Shown one piece after another: positions 35,506 through 43,692 of a DNA stretch of 64,000 nucleotides. The stretch is from NCBI GenBank assembly GCA_050178015.1, contig JBFXGM010000001.1:1-64000 (forward strand), read 5' to 3'. Origin of the DNA: Gaoshiqia sp050178015 (GTDB lineage: Bacteria > Bacteroidota > Bacteroidia > Bacteroidales > Prolixibacteraceae). A program made the position numbers and the translations under genes. The notes under the pieces are model-generated. The model was not told the origin of the DNA, searched no databases, and worked only from the letters and a program-made list of their open reading frames with translations. Every line of letters starts with the position of its first letter. The first letter of the stretch is position 1.

Positions 35506-37596
35506 CTATTCACTCCAGACCAACACCCCGGCAGGTTTCAATGTCTTTTCGCCAACAAGTATTTTTGCCGTTTCGGGAATGTCCATGTTGTATTCATCCG
35601 ATGAATAATTCACCGCGATACTGAACCCATCCCGCCAGTACACATATATTCCTTCAGGATAATCTTCGGTGGAAGCTCCGGCTTTTGTGTAGATTTCCCG
35701 CAATATGTCCTTTTCCAGTTTTGAATCGTCGGTATCCACACCAATGTAGGTTACATCACCTTTCCCGATTTTGTGCCTTACCACTGCCGTTTTTCCTTTA
35801 TAGAACTGGTTATTGTAGGTTGCCAGCACTTCAGTTTCGTTATCCGGATCGAGCAAGTCGGCCCAGTTGTTCCAGTTATAGTGGGAAGAATTCATCAGGA
35901 TATCGCCATTTTTATAGGGTGAAAGCATATCGGTGGCTTTAACATGTGCCCCGATAAGTCCTGAAATGGGAGCCGCCCATTCTCCTTCCCAAAAATGCCC
36001 GTCACGATCTTTCGTTGCTGTCCGGCAGGTAATAATCAAATGCCCGCCGTTAGATGCATAAGCGCGCCATTTCTCCACCAATGCTGAATCGGCTAGTTCA
36101 TAAGCAGGAACAATCAGAAATTTGTATGGCGAGAAATCTGTTGTTTCGGAAATTACATCCGTAGGGGCTCCCAGCGATTTTGTCATCTCGAGGAATTTTA
36201 CCGGATAATTCCACGCATCCCATTGAAAGGTTTGCTTTTGCCTGTCAATCGACCAGTAATTTTCGAGGTCCCAAAGAATGGCTGTTGAGCGTTCGGTTAG
36301 TTTTTCCGGCATTTGCACGCCCGGTTTGCACTGCTTGCGCAATTCTTTTACTTCGTTCATGAATTGCATATATTCCTCTCCTCCGGGAGAAGGTGTAAGC
36401 CCATCCGTTTGTACAATGCCTGAATGATATTGCTCGGCACTGTATAAAATCTGGCGAAAACGGTAGGAACAGGCAAGCTTTCCGCCTGCTGCGAACGTGT
36501 GGTACAGCCACATACGCACCGTACCCGGTAAAAGCAGCGGATTGTAACCTCCCCAGTTCACCGGACCGGGCTGCATCTCCATCACTCCGGACACGCCGCC
36601 CACCGATTTGTAATATTCAGCCGCAAAAAGAATGACTTTGCTGTCGCCCAACCGGAAACCAAGGTCGCCAATATTATCGCTGCCTCCGTTGGGGTAAGCC
36701 GTGTAAGAAGCAAAATCAAGTTTATTGGTCCGTCGCGGATCTGAACCAGTACACACCGCAGTATAGTTCGTAGTGATATATTGATCTGCTAAGATGTACT
36801 TTCTTAAAACCCCGGCCTGGAAATCAAGAAACTCTGCTTGGCTGTCGGCTGAATAACGCTTAAAATCCAACAACGCGTGAGGATTGTTGCCCCACCAGCC
36901 AACTAACGCAGTGTTGGGAATAAGCACTTCGTCGAAACTATTGAACCATTGGCTCCAAAAGGCTGCCCCCCAAGCGACATTCAAAGCATCGATCGTTTTA
37001 TACTTGTCTTTCAGCCACTTTCTGAATGCCTCCTGCGATGATGGGCTATAATCAGCAATCGCAGGTGGTTCATTGTCAATTTGCCATCCAACCACGTTTT
37101 TATTCTGTCCGTAACGTTTTGCAATTTCAGCGTTAATCCTTTCGACAAACATTCGAAATTTAGGATTAACAACGCATCCTAACCCGCGTGTACCGTTCTC
37201 TCCACGAATGTAGTTACTATACATGATGAAAGTTTCGGGATAGTTTACCCGCATCCATGCCGGAGGCGTGGCCGAGGGGGTACACATAACTACTTTCAAG
37301 TTGTTTTTCACACATAGGTCAACCACCTTATCCAGCCAGGCGAAATCATACTTGCCTTCGACGGGTTCCATTTTGTACCAGGCAAACTCAGCCAGATGGA
37401 CAAACTCGAAACCCATATCGGCAATTTTCTTAATATCGCGTTCCCATTGGTTTTCGTCCCAGTGTTCGGGATAGTAATACATGCCGGTAGTAATCAGGTC
37501 TTTCTCAGGGAAGAACCTGTTGGCATTTTGTGATTTTGCGGTCCATCCAAAAACCGTTAGCAATACCAACGCTGATGCCATTAAAAACCTTTTCAT
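35506..37596 (-). CDS. GH42 beta-galactosidase
   Basis: The 696-residue secreted protein (signal to about SQ23) has the GH42 fold: GMYYYPEHWDENQWERDI at the barrel start, acid/base motif GWQIDNEPP (Glu176), nucleophile motif GVMEMQPGPVNW (Glu340), then the Rossmann-like second domain (FLIVPAYELAD, GGHLIITCRTAT) and a small C-terminal sheet. Both catalytic contexts are canonical. It would remove terminal beta-galactose, such as the L side chain of xyloglucan. It is last in an apparent eight-gene unit starting at 49471. Confidence 0.92.
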   Translation of the reverse strand: MKRFLMASALVLLTVFGWTAKSQNANRFFPEKDLITTGMYYYPEHWDENQWERDIKKIADMGFEFVHLAEFAWYKMEPVEGKYDFAWLDKVVDLCVKNNLKVVMCTPSATPPAWMRVNYPETFIMYSNYIRGENGTRGLGCVVNPKFRMFVERINAEIAKRYGQNKNVVGWQIDNEPPAIADYSPSSQEAFRKWLKDKYKTIDALNVAWGAAFWSQWFNSFDEVLIPNTALVGWWGNNPHALLDFKRYSADSQAEFLDFQAGVLRKYILADQYITTNYTAVCTGSDPRRTNKLDFASYTAYPNGGSDNIGDLGFRLGDSKVILFAAEYYKSVGGVSGVMEMQPGPVNWGGYNPLLLPGTVRMWLYHTFAAGGKLACSYRFRQILYSAEQYHSGIVQTDGLTPSPGGEEYMQFMNEVKELRKQCKPGVQMPEKLTERSTAILWDLENYWSIDRQKQTFQWDAWNYPVKFLEMTKSLGAPTDVISETTDFSPYKFLIVPAYELADSALVEKWRAYASNGGHLIITCRTATKDRDGHFWEGEWAAPISGLIGAHVKATDMLSPYKNGDILMNSSHYNWNNWADLLDPDNETEVLATYNNQFYKGKTAVVRHKIGKGDVTYIGVDTDDSKLEKDILREIYTKAGASTEDYPEGIYVYWRDGFSIAVNYSSDEYNMDIPETAKILVGEKTLKPAGVLVWSE

Positions 37597-37614
37597 ATTT
37601 TTTGTATAATGTAT

Positions 37615-38400
37615 TTATTTTTCATAAAACTTCAGGAACCCGAGCCGGCTGCTCACCTGTTTAATCCATTCGCGGGCCATGAGTTCATGACCGAATGCAG
37701 TTGGATGCACGCCGTCCCAAATCCAGTAATCGATCGGCGCACGTTGCTGCGCTTTTTCAAAAACGGCAGGGTAATCAATCCAAACAGCATCGAAACTGGT
37801 TGCAATCTGCTTCACAATTTCAGCACGTTCAATGGTTAATGGATGCCACTTTTCGTACTGATCTTTGCGCCATCCGGATGCAACAAAAAAGGGCAATCCC
37901 AACACGATTAGAAGATTGGGGTTTTGCTCTCGGCTTGAAGTGAGCAGCTGCCGGTAAGTGCTTTCGAATGCTTGTGCATCCAATGAATTTTCTCTGTTAT
38001 CAACCAACGCATTCACGTCGTTTATACCAACCAGCAAGCTTAACACATCGGGTTTTAAATCCAGGGTATCCGTTTGCCACCTTTTTTCGAGGTCGCTAAG
38101 CGTATTTCCGCTAATACCGCGGTTTATAAACTGAAAACCATACTGAGGAAAATCAGCGCCAATACGGCTGGAAACGGCAAAGCAGTAGCCATGCCCCAGA
38201 ATATGGTTTGGGTCATCATTTCGTCCCCGGTTTCCATCCGTGATCGAATCGCCCTGGAACAAAAAACGCAGGTTTTCCTTCTCAGGCTTTTCAAACCTTG
38301 GTTTTGGGTTTGTACAGGCGGTGGCAAGCCCTGCGACTGCCAAACCGCCTGCCGATGCAAGTTTTATAAAATTTCTACGAGAAGCGTTTGTTGTTGTCAT
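37615..38400 (-). CDS. SGNH/GDSL esterase with twin-arginine lipoprotein signal
   Basis: The 261-residue protein opens with SRRNFIKLASAGGLAVAGLA followed by a Cys, a Tat-type signal with a lipobox-like end. The catalytic blocks are FQGDSITDGNRGRN (Ser), NRGISGNT (Gly), LLVGINDVN (Asn) and WDGVHPTAFGHELMA (Asp/His). Tat export means the enzyme is folded before leaving the cytoplasm, unlike the other SGNH protein here. A role as an acetylesterase on acetylated galactosyl or glucosyl residues is inferred from context: it sits between a GH42 and an alpha/beta-hydrolase esterase, 26 bp after the latter. Confidence 0.83.
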   Translation of the reverse strand: MTTTNASRRNFIKLASAGGLAVAGLATACTNPKPRFEKPEKENLRFLFQGDSITDGNRGRNDDPNHILGHGYCFAVSSRIGADFPQYGFQFINRGISGNTLSDLEKRWQTDTLDLKPDVLSLLVGINDVNALVDNRENSLDAQAFESTYRQLLTSSREQNPNLLIVLGLPFFVASGWRKDQYEKWHPLTIERAEIVKQIATSFDAVWIDYPAVFEKAQQRAPIDYWIWDGVHPTAFGHELMAREWIKQVSSRLGFLKFYEK

Positions 38401-38426
38401 TTCGATTCTGTCTTTTCAAGATTTCT

Positions 38427-39368
38427 TCAAAATACCTTGCTCAGAAAGCCTCTTGCTTCAAGCCATTTTTCACATGCTTTAGTCCAGCTTGATTCTGTAT
38501 TATTTGACCATCCCAAACCATACCCATGCCCGCCTAACTGATAAAGGTGAAGTTCGCAGGGAATACTGTATTTTTTCATAGCTAAAGCGTATTCAATACT
38601 GTTTTCTACCGGAACTGTGCCATCATCCATTGAGTGAACCATAAATGCGGGAGGCGTATTGCCGGTAACTTGCAAAGCGTTCGAATAATGATCGACCCTT
38701 TCCGGCGAAGGATCCTTTCCAAGCAAATTCTCGCGTGATCCGGCATGAGTAATAGTAGAATCCATAGAAATGACCGGATAGATTAACAATGAAAAATCGG
38801 GGCGGGCACTGATCGAGTCAATCAGCGTATAAACTTTCTCATCGTAATGAGTTGAAACCGTGGATGCAAGATGACCTCCGGCCGAAAATCCCATTATCCC
38901 AATTTTCTCAGGATCGATGCCCCAATTTTTGGCGTTACGGCGTACCATGCGGATCGCTTCCTGTCCATCCTGCAACGGAGCTATTGATTTATTTTCCATA
39001 ATGGCATCGTCGGGCAAACGGTAATGCAAAACGATAGCCGAAACGCCTAAACCATTCAGCCATTTTGCTACTTCCATACCTTCGCCTACAAAGGAAAGAC
39101 CGTAATATCCCCCACCGGGACATACCACCACCGCAGCTCCAGTATTCTTACCGGCAGGTGCAGGATATACCTGCAAAGAGGGGTTTGTTACAAACCGGAT
39201 CTTGATCCAGTATGCAGAATCAACCACCTCTTCGTAGGTGGAATTGGGAATTGAACCGGGCACTTTCCCGTTCCAAAGGTCAATCACTTTGCTTTGCCCA
39301 AACAAATTGGCACTTGCACCAAAAATGATTATCGCGATTATTGTTATCCTGAAATTCATATTGTTCAT
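38427..39368 (-). CDS. Alpha/beta-hydrolase carbohydrate esterase
   Basis: The 313-residue secreted protein (signal ending NLFG-Q) is an alpha/beta-hydrolase: oxyanion region VVVCPGGGYYGLSF, nucleophile elbow GIMGFSAGGHLAS, an acidic residue in MVHSMDDGTVPVENS, and the His in YQLGGHGYGLG. This is the BD-FAE/acetyl-xylan-esterase type common in Bacteroidota PULs. Together with the two SGNH enzymes it gives the locus three candidate deacetylases of two folds. Whether it takes acetyl or other acyl groups cannot be seen. Confidence 0.82.
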   Translation of the reverse strand: MNNMNFRITIIAIIIFGASANLFGQSKVIDLWNGKVPGSIPNSTYEEVVDSAYWIKIRFVTNPSLQVYPAPAGKNTGAAVVVCPGGGYYGLSFVGEGMEVAKWLNGLGVSAIVLHYRLPDDAIMENKSIAPLQDGQEAIRMVRRNAKNWGIDPEKIGIMGFSAGGHLASTVSTHYDEKVYTLIDSISARPDFSLLIYPVISMDSTITHAGSRENLLGKDPSPERVDHYSNALQVTGNTPPAFMVHSMDDGTVPVENSIEYALAMKKYSIPCELHLYQLGGHGYGLGWSNNTESSWTKACEKWLEARGFLSKVF

Positions 39369-39414
39369 TTGAATTTTGATAAGTAGTTAATTTTATGATA
39401 TTAATTGAAATTAC

Positions 39415-41220
39415 TCACTTGCTCTCCCGAAAATATTCATGCATGATATACCAAGCCTTCTTCTTCTCTCCATTTTCAGATATCAACCCTTTTCGGTTAT
39501 ACCCATTTTGAGAAACCTGGTTCATCCTCCCTAACGAACGGTAATCGAACAATAACCACGGGCACACCCCGCACAGATTGGGAACATTGCTGAACATTTC
39601 AGTCTGATCCTTGTAAATTTTCTCCTGATAGGCTTCGCTCCAATAAGCAGCTTCATCGGCTGGAACATTGTTATTTCCATATAAAGCTTCGCCCCCAAAT
39701 TCAGAGATGAACACTGGCTTATCAGGAAAAGCAATGCTCCATTTTGTTTCTGAAGGCTTACCTTGCCACGGTATATACCAGCCAATGTATTCATTTATAG
39801 CAACAATGTCGGAATAATTGTAGAGCGGATCCCATACATCAAACTTGTTGTTCTGGTAATTCTGTGTATTCATCACATGCACAATCAAGCGGGTTGAATC
39901 CAAAGCCCTGCACTTTTGAGTCAACTCAATCAATGCCTCGTTGCGGTTCGGCGTTCCTGGATATGTTTCGTTTGAAAGGCTCCAAGCCACAACGCCGCAG
40001 CGGTTTTTATCACGTGAAACCATTTCGCCGAGCATTTGCTCCAATTTTGCCGGCACGAGGCTATCCGAAAATTGGATATGCTGATAAACCGGGATTTCAC
40101 TCCACACCATCAAACCCATTTTTTCGGCTTCCTTCACCATATTTTCATTGTGCGGATAGTGGACCAACCTAACAAAATTACATCCCAATTCTTTGGCCGC
40201 TTCCAATAACAACCGGTTATCGCCTTCAGTAAAAGCCCTGCCCTGTTTGTAGGGGTTCTCCTCGTGGACATTCACAGCCTTCAAAAAAATCGGCTCTTTG
40301 TTCAGCAGTATTTTGTTTCCTTGTACTTCAATGCACCTGAAACCAATTTCGTCCACAACAGTATCCGTTTCACTTTCAACAATTACCTGGTATCGTTTCG
40401 GGTCCGCAGGCGACCAAAGCTGAAAATCGGATGAAAATTCAACCTGGGCAAAGCCTTTGCCGTCTGTTTTGGTTTGATAAGCAATGTTGAGTTCCGGAAT
40501 TCGTACTTTTATTTTTTGTGTAGCTTTTGTTCCGTTCAGTTGAACCCATCCGGAAACTGTTTTGAGACTACCTTTTTTTAGTTGAATGAAGTAGTCATCA
40601 ATAAACGTGTTGTCGGTTTCAATCAAAACCACATCGCGGGTCATGCCGCCATAGTTGAACCAATCGAACCCAATACCTGGCAGGCCATTTTCTATTCGCC
40701 GGCTATCAGCCTTAACAATCAGCGCATTGCTACCGTCCTTTACTTTGTCGGTAATCTCGAACTGAAACGGTGTAAAACCGCCTTCGTGGCTGCCAATTTT
40801 TTCGCCGTTCAGATAGACATCGGCCAGATAATTTACCGCCCCGAAATGAAGGAACAGCCGTTTCCCTTCAGCAATTGAATAGCTGAATTTCTTTTTGTAC
40901 CAAACCGTTCCTTCAAAATAAGTCAGTTCGCACAGTTGCGAGTTGAAGTCGCCCGGCACCTGCAACTCGGGACCACCCTCAAAGGAGTATTCTACAAAAT
41001 CGGTCTTTTTTTGTGGTTGTTTTTCCTCCCACACCTGTTTCCCTTCGCCACTCCCGGTAGGGTCAAGTATTACCGTCCACTTCCCGTTTAAACTGGTCGT
41101 GTTTCTGGACTGAACATTGATCATTGCCGTTTGGCCAAAGAGATTGCCCGCGAAAACGATAACGGACAAAAACGCTGGTATCCACTTTTTTACGATTGAA
41201 ATTGCTTGTCTATTCATCAC
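39415..41220 (-). CDS. GH2 beta-uronidase-like enzyme (N-x-K motif)
   Basis: The 601-residue secreted GH2 protein has the jelly-roll, Ig-like and TIM-barrel domains, acid/base motif AWSLSNETYP (Glu418) and nucleophile motif VFISEFGGEAL (Glu507). Two features point to uronic acids. INEYIGWY corresponds to the NRYYGWY region of beta-glucuronidases, and near the C-terminus GYNRKGL places an Asn-x-Lys motif (Asn575, Lys577), which in beta-glucuronidases grips the carboxylate. Its length equals that of E. coli GusA (603 residues). In a xyloglucan-type locus the likely target is beta-linked galacturonic or glucuronic acid on xylose branches. The choice between the two uronic acids is open. Confidence 0.82.
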   Translation of the reverse strand: MMNRQAISIVKKWIPAFLSVIVFAGNLFGQTAMINVQSRNTTSLNGKWTVILDPTGSGEGKQVWEEKQPQKKTDFVEYSFEGGPELQVPGDFNSQLCELTYFEGTVWYKKKFSYSIAEGKRLFLHFGAVNYLADVYLNGEKIGSHEGGFTPFQFEITDKVKDGSNALIVKADSRRIENGLPGIGFDWFNYGGMTRDVVLIETDNTFIDDYFIQLKKGSLKTVSGWVQLNGTKATQKIKVRIPELNIAYQTKTDGKGFAQVEFSSDFQLWSPADPKRYQVIVESETDTVVDEIGFRCIEVQGNKILLNKEPIFLKAVNVHEENPYKQGRAFTEGDNRLLLEAAKELGCNFVRLVHYPHNENMVKEAEKMGLMVWSEIPVYQHIQFSDSLVPAKLEQMLGEMVSRDKNRCGVVAWSLSNETYPGTPNRNEALIELTQKCRALDSTRLIVHVMNTQNYQNNKFDVWDPLYNYSDIVAINEYIGWYIPWQGKPSETKWSIAFPDKPVFISEFGGEALYGNNNVPADEAAYWSEAYQEKIYKDQTEMFSNVPNLCGVCPWLLFDYRSLGRMNQVSQNGYNRKGLISENGEKKKAWYIMHEYFRESK

Positions 41221-41248
41221 TTGGTTTTGATTTTTCTTATGATCACAT

Positions 41249-43672
41249 TTATTCCGCCGTCAACGTAGCCGTTGCCACCGGAAGCGTTCCGCTTTTGGCG
41301 GTAATTGTTATTTCTCCTTTCTGATCGGTTGACTGTACAATGGCCAGGCATTTTCCTAAATGCGTCTCCATTTTATTCCCTTTAAAGAATGTGTGGCTTT
41401 GCTGGTTGCCGTTGCCTACGGACAATAATTTACCTGCACCGCTCACCTCAAACTCAACCATATTGGTTGCAAAAGGTACGGGCACGTTGTTGGCGTCGAG
41501 CAGTTGCACAGTCACGTAGCACAAATCTTGTTTGTTTGCCTTGATGGTTTGCCGGTCGGGGGCAAGCGCTATTTTTGCAGGTTCACCGGCTGTTTGCACA
41601 GCAAACGACACGGTTTTGCCATCTTTCGTTTTCCCAATGGCTTCCAGTTTCCCGGGTTCGTAAGGCACTTCAAAAAACAGGAAAGCTTCATTTTTTAAAT
41701 CCCAAACGCGGTTTTCCAACGACTTTCCATTCAGCTTCAACTCCACATCGGGCACGTTGGTATAGACATGAACGGCCAGGGTATCGCCAGGGGTTTCGTG
41801 GTTCCAGTGGGCTTCCACCTTGGGCCAGTTCCAAAACGAAGCCATGCTCCTGTTTCTTGCCGATGCGTCGGTTTGCACGGCGATGTAAACCATGGGTTCA
41901 TCGTTCCACAAGGCTTTTCGGAACCAGTAGCCGGGTTTTGGGAAACCGCACATGTCGATTACACCGCAATCGGCACCGCGCCACGGCCAGTTCGGCCAGG
42001 TTTTCCAAAATTCGAAGCCGGTACCGACATGGCCAATTCCCGCTTCTCCCAAGTAGTCAAATCCTGTCCAAAGGAATTCGCCGGCCACATAATCTTCCAG
42101 CTGGCCATCGAGCCATTGCCGGTACGAGCGCATTTGCCACGCGTTGTGGTCGTGGTAAGGGTACATCACCGTTTCGGAGCCATAAATCACCCGGTTGGGG
42201 TATTTTTCGTGGTCGGTTTCGTAAAATGCCTCTTGGTAGTTGTAGCCCACCATATCGAGCAGTTCAAGCACCCCAAAATCATTGAAGTTCACAATCTCGT
42301 TACAGGCCAAGGTGAATGGACGGGTATTGTCGTGCTTGCGCGCTGCACTGAGCAGCATGGGGATAATTTTCTCAGCATTGTCCTTGTTGTACTGTTCGCG
42401 CACTTCGTTGCCAATACTCCAGGCAATGACCGAAGGATGGTTGCGGTCGCGGCGGATCCAGTTTTCCACATCTCGTTCGTACCATTCCTCAAAATGCGGG
42501 GCATAACCGGCCGGGGTTTTTCCATCCATCCATTCGTCAAAAATTTCATCGATCACCACAAATCCCATGCTGTCGGCATAAGCAAGCAACTCGGAGGCAG
42601 GCGGATTGTGGCTCATGCGCAAGGCGTTGCAGCCCATTTCTTTCAAGATTTCAAGTTGCCGTTTGTGGGTCTGGTTGAAAACAGCTGCTCCCAACGGCCC
42701 GCCATCGTGGTGGTTGTTCACCCCTTTCAGTTTTACATGCGTCCCATTCAAAATGAAGCCCTTGTTGGGGTCGAACTTGAAAGTACGCACGCCAAATGCC
42801 GTTGAATAAACATCGGCAAGTTGGTTGTTTGAGACTACTTCAACTTGAAGCTGGTATAAACTGGGCTGCTCCACCGACCACAGCATCGGATTATCAATCT
42901 GAATGTTTTGATCGATCACCTGTTGTTGGCCTGATTTTACTTCAACACTACTTTCCGATTTGGCCACCTGCTTACCTTTAGAATTGATGAATTTGGTCAC
43001 CACAGTGCAACGTTGGTCAGCTTCGTTGTCGTTGTTCAATTCGATGGAAACATCAACCCGTGCCTCGTTTTCATTCGCTTTTACGGTGCGGGCAAAAACG
43101 CCCCACTGGTTGATGTGCAGCTTGTTTTTGGCAACCAGCCAAACATGGCGGTAAATACCCGAGCCCGTGTACCACCTCGAATTGGGCTGTTCGGAAGTAT
43201 CCACCTTAACAGCAATCACGTTGTTTTCGCCAACCGGATTTAAATAAGGTGTCAAATCGTAATCAAACGAGGAATAACCATAAGGACGAGTTCCGAGGTA
43301 ATGCCCATTGATCCAGACTTCGCTGTTGCGGTAAACTCCATCGAACAACACCGAAACCTTTTTTTCGGCAAAGGCCTTTTCGCTTACAAAGTGCTTTCGG
43401 TACCAGCCGGTGCCGCTGTAGGTATAGCCGCCACCAGCTCCGGTAGCATAGGCAGAGTCGAAGGGATGTTCGATGCTGAAATCGTGCGGAACATCCAATA
43501 CGCGCCATTCCGAATCGTCAAAACCGGGCTGCACTGCGCCTTGTTGTTCGTTCAGTGCAAATTTCCAATCAAAGTCGAAGGGGATTCTGTTGTCAACCGC
43601 CATCTGATTGTTTGTGCACGATGTGAATTCCAAGAGGCCAATCAAAATGCAAATTATTGATATCTTGTCCAT
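41249..43672 (-). CDS. GH2 beta-galactosidase lipoprotein
   Basis: The 807-residue lipoprotein (signal ending LEFTSC) has the three N-terminal GH2 domains, with LPHDF-like VPHDFSIEHP, GVYRNSEVWINGHYLG and HNPPASELL. The acid/base is in AWSIGNEVREQ (Glu423) and the nucleophile in VIYGSETVMYPYH (Glu500). A C-terminal extension of about 200 residues contains a DUF4982-type segment and a bacterial Ig-like domain (KQDLCYVTVQLLDANNVPVP). This is the layout of PUL beta-galactosidases such as BoGH2A of the B. ovatus xyloglucan locus. It lacks the N-x-K motif of its neighbour. It follows GH29 by 20 bp. Confidence 0.92.
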   Translation of the reverse strand: MDKISIICILIGLLEFTSCTNNQMAVDNRIPFDFDWKFALNEQQGAVQPGFDDSEWRVLDVPHDFSIEHPFDSAYATGAGGGYTYSGTGWYRKHFVSEKAFAEKKVSVLFDGVYRNSEVWINGHYLGTRPYGYSSFDYDLTPYLNPVGENNVIAVKVDTSEQPNSRWYTGSGIYRHVWLVAKNKLHINQWGVFARTVKANENEARVDVSIELNNDNEADQRCTVVTKFINSKGKQVAKSESSVEVKSGQQQVIDQNIQIDNPMLWSVEQPSLYQLQVEVVSNNQLADVYSTAFGVRTFKFDPNKGFILNGTHVKLKGVNNHHDGGPLGAAVFNQTHKRQLEILKEMGCNALRMSHNPPASELLAYADSMGFVVIDEIFDEWMDGKTPAGYAPHFEEWYERDVENWIRRDRNHPSVIAWSIGNEVREQYNKDNAEKIIPMLLSAARKHDNTRPFTLACNEIVNFNDFGVLELLDMVGYNYQEAFYETDHEKYPNRVIYGSETVMYPYHDHNAWQMRSYRQWLDGQLEDYVAGEFLWTGFDYLGEAGIGHVGTGFEFWKTWPNWPWRGADCGVIDMCGFPKPGYWFRKALWNDEPMVYIAVQTDASARNRSMASFWNWPKVEAHWNHETPGDTLAVHVYTNVPDVELKLNGKSLENRVWDLKNEAFLFFEVPYEPGKLEAIGKTKDGKTVSFAVQTAGEPAKIALAPDRQTIKANKQDLCYVTVQLLDANNVPVPFATNMVEFEVSGAGKLLSVGNGNQQSHTFFKGNKMETHLGKCLAIVQSTDQKGEITITAKSGTLPVATATLTAE

Positions 43673-43692
43673 TGTATTGATTTTACATTGAA

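Noticed and set aside
41768..42805. Plus-strand open frame of 345 codons
   Set aside because: It lies entirely antisense to the GH2 beta-galactosidase catalytic domain, has no signal or domain, and is a mirror of biased codon use.
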